Below are positions 1 to 10,639 of a stretch of DNA of 64,000 bases, piece after piece. How positions within the stretch are numbered: position 1 is the first letter of the stretch; the number at the start of each line of letters is the position of its first letter. This stretch comes from Tanypteryx hageni (taxonomy: Eukaryota; Arthropoda; Insecta; Odonata; Petaluridae): positions 69,515,315 to 69,579,314 of the forward strand of contig CM054116.1 of assembly GCA_028673005.1 (NCBI GenBank). The letters run 5' to 3'. The notes beneath the pieces were generated by a model. That model ran no database searches and had not been told where the DNA came from. It was given only the letters and a program-made list of their open reading frames with translations. Made by a program: the position numbers and the translations under genes.

Positions 1-3000
1 CGAATTCCTATTGAGACAGCGGTCGAAAGAGCCGATAAAAATTCAACGACCGCCTTCGGGACTCGAAGGATGACCTACCTCTTCGGGATTCAATCGCATC
101 GCAAAATATGCGCGACGCGTGGAAAGATACTTCAAACGATTTCGCCAACTGCTTTTCCGGGTATCGAGAGAATGTCAATTTTGAAGAATTTAGCGGGAAA
201 AAAGCCTGCTCAGAAGAAATTCAAGAAAGTAAACGTAACATAAAAATCAATTAACAAAAAGAAAACTTTCATTCGCCTGCCGCCGTCTCATATTACCATA
301 AAACTACAAACGCTAGCCTATATTATTAGAACGACGCCAACTTAACATTAGGGGTGAGATAATGTGACCCTTTTGACTATCTGTCCAATTAGATCGCCTA
401 ATTAACGGATTTAAACGTACCCGGACGCGTTTGAATCAATGACGCCATGCGCGGAAATTAGTTTCGAAGCCTAGGATCCAGACTAGATCGGTAGAAAGCG
501 AGCCTTTACGCATTTATACAAAATTAAGGGGGGAAAGTTAATTTTCGTAGCCCAGGCGACAAAACACAACAGCGCTTAACTAGGTTCCTGGGAGAGAGGG
601 TTGGAAGAGCGTCCATTTTAAATGGCCTTGCCCCTTTGTTCCCTAGGTAATAAACAGAGGACACACTTTCACACCCAAAAAATGCCGGAAACAGCCCACC
701 GCCCCGGCGGAAGCAATAAATCCGGACGAGCGAGTTTTTTTTAAGGAATTGAGGAGAAAAAGGCGTCGCTAATTACCACTCTCGAGCCTACGGAAAACAC
801 TGAAAGGGACGGGGCGCATGTGACGCGGTATTCGCTTCGTGTAACGACCGCGGGAGGCGGGATATCGTCCTCTCTCTCTCTACGGAGAGCGCCTTTATAA
901 ATATTTTAACAAGGAGATTATAATGTGTTTCTCATTCTCTTTCCAACGAGGGAGGGAACCAAGAAAAAATTCGGAATTCGATATCCGCGAGTCACGAGTC
1001 GAAGGTTTTTTAATTATTTAAATTTTTCCTTTCTTGGCGATGTGAAACGAGAAGTTGGGAGATAGCTATCTGTTTTTTTGAGAGCTTTCGGCCTTTTAGA
1101 GGGTCTCTTGACGAACTGTCTACACGTGACAGGAAGTCGAAAACTCATTCAACTCTTTTTTTTCTGTCGATCTGGATATTAAACGATTGAGCCGTCTTCG
1201 AAAACAGGTGCGCATCGGAAATATTTAGAAGTCTCGCTAACCGTGACATTAACTGTCCCAGCATTCGCAGGCGAAATTCTACTCGGGATTTATTTTGGGA
1301 AAATTGATGTCCAAGAATGTTCGCGCGGCGAGAAGCAATAAGAATGGAATATATTTCAGCAATCACTGCTAAAATAATCGGAATCGGTCTGACCTTTGGC
1401 TGCAAAACATAAGAAGGAAAGACTTTTGCGTAATATGATTAAACCAGCAAAATATAAAATTGGAGCTCGGATTAATTAGCCTCGTGCTATTATTGGGTGC
1501 TGCCCTCTTCGATGTTATGCCAAATATTCCGCCAGAGAACGCGCTGTAAGCAAAAAGGAAGCACACAAAGTTATTCACCTTGAATATTCGCGTTGTCTTC
1601 GGAATTTGCCAGGCGTATTTAACGAAATTCCGACCGTTCCGCTCGCATTGTGCGTGGAAACATTTACTTATTTGACATGAAGAAAAAATGGTTCCAATTA
1701 AAACTTTCCTTCCCAATTAGAAAATTGAAAGCTTACGGGAGGCTTAACAGAATTTTCCATGATTTTAAGGAGGCTTATCAGAGTATAGGAACTCAAAAAT
1801 AACTCCCTACATCCTTTAACCACTGGCAAAGAGGAGTCCGCTGACGCAAACTTCCTCAAGAGCCAAATCTTGCAAAAGCATCTGCAATCTAATACAATGG
1901 GGCCACTTCATTGAAAATTCGAATGTTTATCTGAAATCTGCGGGCAAACGAGGGCAGATGTTGTTAACTTAAACGGCTCATTTAGATCCCCTTACCGAAC
2001 AACTTGTATAATCTGGATCTCGGGCGATATTCTTTAAGAAGACCACCATGGACGAGTTACGCTATTTGCACATATTTTTACTCCCAACAAGAAAAAAAAC
2101 GCTTAAGAGTTTGGTTATCTCGGACAGAAATTAATAGTCTTCAGGTGGAGAGGCTACTTTTTTCTGAATTGACAAATAGCGCTTCGAGACAGACTCGGAA
2201 ATGTGGCAAGATAAGCTCATAAAGCCCAAGCTGGCCGCTCGCACTCCAATCTTCGGAATTATACGCCAGGGCTTTTTCATTGGCCGTATATACGAAAAGG
2301 GCTCTCTCTTTCTCTCTTTATATCTCACCGTTGTTTGATGAAATTTGATGAGGAATGGCTATTCATAGTAAATGTACGTGGTGGACAGAATTCCTTTCAT
2401 CATTTACGAAGAAAAATCCAACGAACGTACTCAGTTTTACGCGAAACATATTCGTCCAAGTATTTTAAAAATATAATAATGGTGCCACTACGATAATGCT
2501 GAAATTGTGTGGAAAGCAGAGAATGCCTTCAAACATTTTATTGAGTTAATTTATAATAAAATGGCAAAATAAAGCAGGCCCTATATCGCAATTCGTAAAA
2601 AAATATAAATACTTGGGGCGGCGACTGATCCGTTCCTTTTTAAGACGGACAGAGAGAGGCATAACACAGCGATGTTTACATTTAGCTGTTTTTTCCCAGT
2701 CTGCACATTTTCCAAGTTACCTGGAAAGATCGGATAACCCATACATGAAAGGGCCACTCAAAAAATTACCGCAGAGCAAAAAAACAGGTTGGTCTGACAT
2801 GACAGGTATAATCCATGTGCTAAGCACCCAAAACGAGGGAGTAAGAATTCGCCAGTGCTTTTTTTGTATTTTGACGAAAGAAAATTAAATGCCAACAAAT
2901 CCTCTTCCACGCATATCATAATTACCACACCAGCATCCGCGCGAGTTAGCAATATACAACCTATGGCCGTACGCGACAAAAAATAACGTACGATCAAGCA

Positions 3001-3744
3001 TAAGTGAAAGACGTAAGTTTTTATTCAGGTGTGTGCCAAAACACATGCAAATATCACACACACATATGGATTTTTTGCTTCCCTAATCTATGATGAAATA
3101 CTTGAAGAATATTTTCAGGTTTAACTTTTTCGAAGCGATAGGCAAAAGGGTTAAGCTAGGTGGAAAAGTTGTCCCGAGGAACAAATTCTGGGATAAAAGT
3201 AAACTTTTCTCTTTGCTTAGTACTCAGTAGCTCTCATTACATACATAACCTATAAGTGTGTCTTCTTCGATAGAAATTTGTGAGAGTATCATTTACTACA
3301 CAATGCATTTTCTTGCTTAAGAAATATATCCTAGACAGCTTTAAAATAAATTTCATGATCTTGCAGCTTAATTTAACGCACATAGAGACGGGCATAACTG
3401 AGTTAACGATTGATTAAATCTACAGATTCTACCTTGCGGAAACATTTCATTATAACCAAAGATGTTTCTTCTGAAAGAACCAGAGAATAAAAGTATGTAT
3501 TTATGAGTTGCCACGCAAAATATAATAACGAATCCACTCGATGGCATACGCAACTGAAAACCTTCCTCCACACATCGCCTCCGCCTTAAGGGAAGCATTA
3601 AAACTAATAGTATGTCGAAGCATCCAATCGATTTCCAATAAACCAAATGCAAATAACATAATTTTATTAATCAAGGTGTTAATTTTAATCTAAATAACAT
3701 CCAGCGAAAAAAATGAAGTTGGGAGGTTGGGAAAAAGTTACCCC
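1..3744. other. Unique AT-rich DNA, no gene seen
   Basis: No open frame here gives a recognisable protein; the longest are about 90-115 residues, without domains and with no splice-like context. A short CT run near 870-880 is followed by a TATAAATA-like word near 895, which on its own does not establish a promoter. No transposon ends or tandem arrays were recognised. Confidence 0.5.
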
Positions 3745-4860
3745 TCATAAAATACCGAATAATGAGGGATTATCGAGTATCGAGAGGGCAGTAAGAGAGG
3801 GGAAGACTGGAGGTGGTAAATAGTCGAGGGAAAGAGATAGAGAGAGAAAGTAAGGATTGCTCGTAAGATAGAAAAGGTGTGCAAAGCAGTGCGGAGTTTA
3901 AAACGCAGGGTTAGAATGGAGGGTGGCACTGAGGGGGAGGTAAGGACGGGATGGAAAAAGAGCAGAAATAGGGTGCGTCAAATGGAATGGTAAGTACAAG
4001 AGGGGAGGGTTGTAAAGTGAGTAGGATGGGGGATGACGTTTAAGAAAAAGAGAGAGAAAGAGGTAATGGCAAGTAAAGAAGGTTAGGGTATGGGGACGAA
4101 GGGCATGGGAGCGTAGTAAGGGGGAGGGAGGAGGGTTGAGGGAGGGAGAGGCATAGGTGGAGTGGGCCGGGCAGGTGTCCGCAGAACAAACCCACGCAGT
4201 CTGATCTCCAACCGGTTTAGCTGCAGCGGAATAAAAAAATGGTGGGCATGAGGTTGGGAGGTTAGAGGGAGGAGGGAATGGAGGAGTGGGAGGTGTCTTG
4301 GCGGAGCAAACGCCGGAGTGGGATGGGATGGGAGGAGATGGAGAGAAGGGAGTGGAGAGGAGGAAGAGAGAGAGTGAGAGAGAGGACGAGGTTGTCGGGA
4401 AGGAGGAGACGGAGGGGAGGGAGGAAGAGGTAAATAGTCTTAAGGTCGTCGCAGGGGGTGGGGGTAATAGGTGGGTGCCGAAGCAGGGAGGGGATGGTAG
4501 GGTGGGAGGTTAGTTAAGTCTGGCAACGCTGCAAGAGGCACTGAAAGGTGGAAAGTGGGAGAAGAGAGGAGAACTTGGTTGTATGGAATGGGGAGATGGA
4601 AGAGAGACTGAGGAGATGAGGGAGGGAATACTGAGGTCGGAAGGGGAAGATGTGAGAGTAAGGCCGGGTGGCAGAGGGAGGTGAAAGAATGAGAACAATA
4701 AGGAAAAGCAAAGAGGATTCAAATAGATGGAATAGCACACTGAGGAGTGCGAAACTACTCCGAGTCGTTCCAAGAGAACGAAGGAGAGGAGCAAGAACGA
4801 GAGAGAGAGAGATGTGAGGGAATGTAAAAAGCAGAAAGGAGAGGGTGATCGACGTTAGAG
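3745..4860. repeat. Diffuse purine-rich (GA/GGA) block
   Basis: The plus strand is strongly enriched in G and A (GGGAGG, GAGAGAG, GGAATGG words) for about 1.1 kb, without one fixed period. The ORFs through it (EGEEE-type on plus, SLPPSP-type on minus) are composition artefacts. It is the first of many blocks in this window with purines on the plus strand. Confidence 0.65.
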
Positions 4861-7800
4861 GTTTTTAGAGGAAAATGACTCTCTAACGAGATGGAAAACC
4901 GGGCGAGGGGGAGAAGAACGCCATCCAATGATCATTACAACCAAGATTGGATGGGATTAAAAGGTAGACAGAGGAAAACCCCTTTCTAGTCTCTATTATA
5001 GGTGTGGTCCGCCTTAAAAGTCTTAAAAAAGGTGTGGTTAAGCTTTTGGGGTGGTGGAAGCGAAGGAGAAAACGTTGATGGTATTCGAGGATCACGTAAA
5101 AGATTCAAGGAGATTGGTCCGGCCAAAATGTCAGGCCTAAGAGCGGTGAAGCGGGATTGAGATGATTTAGAGGGTAATGTGGGATCGAACCGATGCTTCC
5201 CCATCCAACATGCTATTAGGGCTTTTTAGGCGACGAAGGCCATTAAATCCGTATAGGATCGCAAATCTTGCCGATCAATTAAAATCCCCTTTGGGTTTTT
5301 CCCCCTTCCTTGCTAAGGAAAGGAAGCGATCCATCGTGGCTATTATATCCTCTGCTCGTCTTCCGCGCATGAGCGGTCTCGTGGTATCAATTACGTCGAA
5401 GCTTCCAATCTAAACTTCCAAACCAACCATTGAGGAAATAGCTTCAACGGAGGTCTGTTGGAATAGATTGGACTGAAACTACGCCACAAGTACTGTCCAT
5501 GTTGAGGACATTTTCACATGATTTACAGTTTCGATACCTCGATCTCATTTTTGTTGACTGCATTTCACCGAAATTGCGAAAGACTAGAGCTTATCCGAAG
5601 CGAACAGAGCGAAGGCGTTCATCGAATTACATTTCTGAAATTTTGAATAAGCACTAAATTTTGATGCTGAATTTTCTTTTCTTCATCGAGGCAGCTACAA
5701 GGACTAGGATTTTTTCTCACGCCTTTCAACTTCTGTGTATAAGAACAGCTAACGAATTAGCATAGCAGATTAAAGAGAGAGTTGGTGACGAAGCACTACT
5801 GCGAAGCGATAATATATTCAACTTTAATACTATCTTTTAAAAATATTTGTTAATAACGAGTCAACCGGGATCAACAAACCATTCTCTAGCAGAATAGATG
5901 TTCGCTCAGCTATTTTTCCGAGCCCGAAGGAGAACTTTCATGCATAAAAAAGAAAACGAATAACATGAAGTCGCAACACGAAAAAAGGCGCGAGGGAAAC
6001 AATCGAATTCTTGCTAAGGAGTACAAGATATACGACATATACGAGAGGGAAAGAGACAGGAAACGAAGGAGAACACAAGATCCCTTTCTGGAAGATGATG
6101 AAACACAATGCGAAGCAGATATCAAGGGGTCGCTCCCATTGTGATGAGGTCATCTTCGCCTCACGGTGACTTCACTTCGCAAACGACCACTCACCGTGAT
6201 AGGCGAGATTGAGGAGGGAAAAGCAGGGAGAGGCAGAGGGGGACACGTGTGCGCCACGACGAGTACGAATCAGCGCGTTTTTTTAAATAAAAGTAATTAC
6301 GCCCATTCGTCAGAAATTAATTAATTAGCGTTCGTTTCCAAGGCGTCCGACCAGCGCGACTTCGACAATGCTTATAGGAGTTGATCCGCTTTTCCACCGT
6401 AGGCTAATTAGTTTCTCTGGAAGAGTCAAGGCTTTCCCAAATTAACACTTTTAATGTCGCCGGATTTAATTACGCTCGCTCGTAAAAATGGAGCGAAATT
6501 TAGCGATTGTCGGTATAGATAGTGTTTTTTAGGACAATGAAAAATTGCTAATTTCTCAACACGGTTATATTGTTTTTTTATCAAGTCTTACTTTACACCT
6601 TCTTCGGAGGATGAACGAAAAGAATATTAATTTATGATATAATATCGCGGCCATTGAAGTTCAGACGCGGATCCGTCCATAAAACGTAACCAGAGTGGAC
6701 CGAGCAGAAAGTAGGTGAAGGGGAGGTGGGGATATGTGACGAACCTCGTAAAAATCTGTATTTCCCCGTCACTGTCATTCCTATTAAACTTTAAAACATT
6801 CTAAACAAGTCTATGAAGGCGCGTTGAAAATCGATTCCTGAGACATATTAAAACATGCGAACCCTTCGCGTGAATAGGTTGGTAATCAAGCCGGTTTCAA
6901 AACCGAAATGAAAGACTGCTGACCAAACAAATTATACGGAGTCGCACATAATATTTCAGCTAAGCCGTAAGCGTTCGTCTCTTTGCTCTATAAATTTAGA
7001 ATTCCGGAAAAAAATAATTGCGCAATTTCGCGAGCTAATTTGGTTTTTAACCGAAATCTTAAAAACGCGCGGTTTGCGGCAGTTATGCCCGAGCCCGTCC
7101 CGACCTCCGTACGCAACGATTACATTTATTAGTAGGCGGTTCTAATTAATCTTCGAGCTGGTAATTGAAATCGTTGACGAGTGATGTGAGGAAAGATAGC
7201 ACCCGGCTATAAAATCCTCAACACGTCGACCAGGCGAGCAAATCTGCATCTATTAGATTCAAGACTCAGCAAAAACATTAATTATAAAAATTGCAAAAAA
7301 TACAATCCCCGAGGTAATTACCTGATACAAAAGGCAACAGTACATCGAGGGAAAAAAATCGGAGCGGAAATACAGAAAAATTGAACTGAAATGGAAGAGG
7401 ATAAATTTCCGAAAGTGCGAGAGAAATAGAGAGGGAGAGGCTCAGGGGTAATTAAAGAACTCTCTCGATTCTCTCTCTCTCTCCTTCCAAAAATGCGGAA
7501 TTTCTGCCTTCAAAATAATGGAAAGAAAACAAGGAAAAAGAAAATGTAGCCGGTTACTTAGGGCACGCGTGCAGAACTCCTCACACGGCGACGTCCTACG
7601 CTTCAAATTACGCCAAGAGACAGCCTGCGAATCCTTCCATAAATAAGTATCAAAAGGACCAAAAAGAAAAGAGCGACCAAGTAGGGAGGGAAGAATGAAA
7701 CGGACTTCATCAAGCGCTCGCCGCGATCCACTCTTAACCTGCGATAAAGCAACTCTCCTTTTCCTCCTCCTGCATCCTTTTAGGACACCACTAATAAGCC

Positions 7801-8440
7801 TTTCGAGAACTTAATATCACCCTCGACAAACGCGTCTCTGCTCATACGGTGGATCTTTTTTACGTAAACCTTAACTTAAAAAAAGAGAACTTCTTAGACT
7901 AGCCTCTCTTAACACATACGAGTCATATCCAACCCCTCTTTCTGCTACCATTACTCCAACTAACCGTGCACCCGATTACAAAAGACCGAAATGGACGTTA
8001 CTGATGGAAACCACCATAAAAACTAGTAAAAACAGAGACAGGGCGAGGGAAAAACCTATTACATCATAATGAAACCGCGATAAAAATCTCCGTCCGAAAA
8101 ACAACCACGAATTTCCCGAGGAGAAACGAGAGGTCGACAGAGGGAGGTTAGGGAGAGAGGTAGAAAGAGAAGTGAGGAGAGGAGTGGGAAAAGAGTGGCG
8201 AGAAAATAGGTTCTTAAAAAACCAAGGGCAAAACGAAAACGCCAATTAGCCCAGTTCTCACGGGATGAGGTACCGAAAAAAGGAGCTCCGAGAGACTTGT
8301 ATGAGACGCGCAGCACAGACGGCGAGATCGCGGCTCCCTCTACCCATCTCCCACCCCTTTTCCTCCTTCCCTCCTCTCTAACCATCGCCCTCTCGAGTGG
8401 CTATGGAGACTGCTTGGACTCCCTCTCTCTCTATAAATAA
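4861..8440. other. Unique DNA, no gene seen; TAATTA-rich patch
   Basis: No recognisable coding region. Around 6290-6500 and 7110-7330 there are repeated TAATTA/AATTAA words, the core type bound by homeodomain proteins, and a CT microsatellite lies near 7463-7484. These would fit an intron or regulatory DNA, but such words are frequent by chance in AT-rich sequence. Confidence 0.4.

Positions 8441-8443
<3 letters not shown>

Positions 8444-8529
<86 letters not shown>
8444..8529. repeat. (TA)n microsatellite
   Basis: About 86 bp of near-perfect TA dinucleotides, bordered a few bases later by hammerhead-repeat unit A. The same association recurs at 24.6 kb, so the array is probably part of, or a target of, that element rather than an independent microsatellite. 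Confidence 0.95.
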
Positions 8530-8531
<2 letters not shown>

Positions 8532-8533
8532 CC

Positions 8534-8730
8534 CAGTGTGTCACTTTACGTTACTCTTTCGCTGAAGTAGGGCATAGGCCCGATAAGCTTGCGTGTGCTT
8601 TTTGTGTTTTACGTGTCTCTTCGACGCCCCCAGCAGCCTGCCAGCTTGGTCCTCAACTTTTAAGTGTCCGCTGGGTTTCCCTCAACACCTTGTTGCCACC
8701 CTCATCACTACCTTTTCTTTTCCTTTAGTT
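8534..8730 (+). mobile_element. Hammerhead/(TA)n repeat unit A, copy 1 (Penelope-like?)
   Basis: This 197-bp unit begins CAGTGTGTCAC and ends in a CTTTTCC-type pyrimidine tail running into a short TA stretch. A clearly homologous copy lies at 24396-24598 with the same start, the same central TCTTCGACGCCCCCAGCA block and the same CTCAACACCTTGTTGCCACC tail. Near the start it has a degenerate hammerhead-like core (CTGAAGT, then a GGGC/GCCC hairpin, then GATA) with A9 and the GAAA box altered, so this copy looks dead. Hammerhead motifs in terminal repeats are established for Penelope-like retroelements; I saw no reverse transcriptase/GIY-YIG frame, so the class is inferred. Confidence 0.6.
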
Positions 8731-8734
8731 AATA

Positions 8735-8974
8735 TATATATGGATGTCAACAAGGTGTTGGGATGAGGTAACCCAGTGAACACTCACCAATCAGACGACT
8801 TCAGGTTGGCGAGGCCCCGGGGATGTCGAAGCGACACACGTAAAAGAACACTAAAACACAGAAACATTACAAACGTAAAAGTTTTCGGAATTATTCCTTC
8901 ATCAGCTACAGAGAGAGATTGGTGAGTGTTCACTGGGTTTCCTCATCCCAACACCTTGTTGACATCCATATATC
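8735..8974 (-). mobile_element. Hammerhead/(TA)n repeat unit B, copy 1, with inverted arms
   Basis: Read on the minus strand, this unit has a hammerhead-like core (8909-8875), a CGACATCCCCGGGGCCTCGC block, then a tail GTGAGTGTTCACTGGGTT and CATCCCAACACCTTGTTG. The tail occurs twice in opposite orientation: 8741-8792 and 8917-8968 are complementary over 52 bp with one mismatch, and the match runs on into flanking TATAT. The 124-bp spacer carries the hammerhead. The single-orientation homologue is at 24653-24828. Inverted partial copies flanking the body are a known habit of Penelope-like elements; the assignment here is inferred from architecture only. Confidence 0.6.
8875..8909 (-). ncRNA. 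Hammerhead ribozyme-like motif (unit B1)
   Basis: On the minus strand: GUAG, core CUGAUGA, hairpin AGGAAUAAUUCC, GAAA box, ACUU, UUAC. Flanking GUAG and UUAC can pair (one G-U) as stem I, the hairpin is stem II, and stem III would be very short, as in minimal hammerheads thought to act as dimers. An extra A between the core and stem II departs from the textbook form, so activity is uncertain. Confidence 0.45.
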
Positions 8975-9002
8975 CATTTTACCTTTCCTTTTCCGTAAGC
9001 TG

Positions 9003-9003
<1 letters not shown>

Positions 9004-9065
<62 letters not shown>
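9004..9065. repeat. (TA)n microsatellite
   Basis: About 62 bp of pure TA between the tail of unit B (ending CTTTTCCGTAAGCTGT) and the tail of unit C (minus strand, ending TTTTTCCGTATCGT). The two tails face each other across the array. Confidence 0.95.
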
Positions 9066-9066
<1 letters not shown>

Positions 9067-9239
9067 CGATACGGAAAAAGAAATAATATGATAAAATAAA
9101 TGCAACGAGAGGTTGAGAGGGATAGGAAGGAGCCAGTGAACACTTACCATACGGTGGTGGACGTCCACAGCGATAGAGGAAGGCTTGTAATTTGGAGCTT
9201 TCGGGCAACACACGCCCTTCTTCAGCGAGAGAAAAACGA

Positions 9240-9241
<2 letters not shown>
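9066..9241 (-). mobile_element. Hammerhead/(TA)n repeat unit C
   Basis: The minus strand reads: hammerhead-like core, then GGACGTCCACC, then a GTGTTCACTGG tail and a CTTTTTCCGTA end running into (TA)n. The order of blocks matches units A and B, but the sequence is divergent, so this is a third subfamily. It lies between two TA arrays. Confidence 0.55.
9191..9225 (-). ncRNA. Hammerhead ribozyme-like motif (unit C)
   Basis: On the minus strand: CUGAAGA (9225-9219), hairpin with GGGC/GCCC stem (9218-9203), GAAA (9202-9199), then GCUCCAAA. Core and stem II are good, but the upstream arm does not pair convincingly with CUCCAAA, so this copy probably lacks stem I. As in the other copies there is one A between the core and stem II. 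Confidence 0.4.
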
Positions 9242-9294
<53 letters not shown>

Positions 9295-9316
9295 CACACA
9301 CACACATACACACACA
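9242..9316. repeat. (TA)n followed by (CA)n
   Basis: About 49 bp of TA changes into CATACACACA-type repeat. It borders the hammerhead side of unit C. Confidence 0.95.
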
Positions 9317-9870
9317 TTTTGCTCTCTATATGGTAACGAAGAGAGGAAAGGGAAAAGAGGAGAGGAAATATAAAAACCCCTTCCGCCGTGCCAAAAATGA
9401 GGCTAGTCCCTAGGGTAAAAGAGGAGTCCGGTTTTTAATCCCTCCCCGCAGACTCTCTCTCTCTCTCTCACGCGCGCACACACACACGTTGGGCAGGGAA
9501 AAGAGGAGTAGAGGGACTTGCTTATAAAAGTGTCCGTAGGTTTGCGTCACGTAGACTCAATTATCACCTCAAATCCCGAGACTACAAACGCCTCTCTCTT
9601 CCCCACATTTCCTCTTCTTCTCTCTCTACCTCTCAATTTATAAGCATCTCCCTCCTTTTTATTTTCGTCCTTTTCCCAATCGCCTACTTGCAAGCTTTTT
9701 TCATTTCCCACTATGTATCCTTCTCTCCACGTTCCCTTTTTCAACCCATCCTCGGTTCCCTTGAACCGAAAGGGGTTCTTCCTTAGAAAAGAGATTGGAT
9801 GGGGATGTTCGTTGGAACGCACATTGCCCATATACAGATGCATGCTCACATGCACATAAATCATTTATTA
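9317..9870. other. Unique DNA with short CT and CA runs
   Basis: No gene seen. A (CT)n then (CA)n compound microsatellite spans about 9453-9488, and a pyrimidine-rich stretch spans about 9585-9650. Confidence 0.5.
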
Positions 9871-10305
9871 TACTGTATTAATCAGAATGTAAGACGAAGT
9901 ATTTTTCCTATTTATGCATTTGAAAAATGACGGGTCCTCTTATATTCGCGTGGTCCAAGAGACCAACAGTTTTCGGTCAATGATTTAGAATAGTATGGAT
10001 GGCTCAGAAGATGACATTTAATGGAACCAGTGATGAAGGAAGCGATAGCGACGAGGAAAGTGAGCACTAACCTGAGTGTGGGATAGAGATATTGGGATAC
10101 CACTTTTCGTTTATTTTTGTCATGTTTATCCTTGCAGTGTGTGTGTGTTATATACAGTTTAGCTTAAATAATATATCTTGAAAATTGTTCTGTACGAAAT
10201 TGAAGTTTATGGGTATGGGTCGTCGTCTTATGTTCAGGTAGCAACTTTTTTCTGCTATAAATACCGTCTTATATTCGAGTCGTCTTATATTCGATAAATA
10301 CGGTA
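9871..10305 (+). mobile_element. Deleted pogo/Tigger-like DNA transposon
   Basis: The ends are inverted: left TACTGTATTAATCAGAATG and right, read inward, TACCGTATTTATCGAATAT; both continue as TAAGACGA. TA at each end fits the TA target duplication of the Tc1/mariner-pogo superfamily. Near the middle (about 9995-10068, plus strand) there is a remnant reading MDGSEDDI and, after a frame break, NGTSDEGSDSDEESEH and a stop. That matches the DGSEDD-plus-acidic-tail ending of Tigger/jerky-type transposases from family knowledge. At 435 bp the element has lost almost all of the gene, so it is non-autonomous. Confidence 0.7.
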
Positions 10306-10639
10306 TGTCTGCATGTGTGTGTGTGATTAAAGATGTGATTGCAGGAATATTTGAAACCAGAAGAACGAAATGAAGGTTACGATTAAGAATATTTGGTGAG
10401 CCCGGTTTAAGCTAAAATCATGGACGTGCTTGTTTTACATCTACATGTTACCCTGCAAGTCACCAGATTGGTGAATGGCAGGGGGTGCAATGCACCAAAA
10501 TCTACCTAAAGATTGACTATCGCAGGTTTAAATTTTCTTTTGTGATCACGTATTTTCCTCGGAAAGCACTAGCCTAGATAACGCTCCGTCCTACAATCGA
10601 TCTGACGTATCTTATCGTCACGGTCTTTTCTACCTATGT

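Noticed and set aside
890..905. TATA-like word as a promoter
   Set aside because: No transcript or coding region downstream; TATAAATA is common by chance at this base composition.
8902..9413. Frames with IYIYIYIY stretches (also 23.4-25.0 kb)
   Set aside because: Translations of (TA)n arrays.
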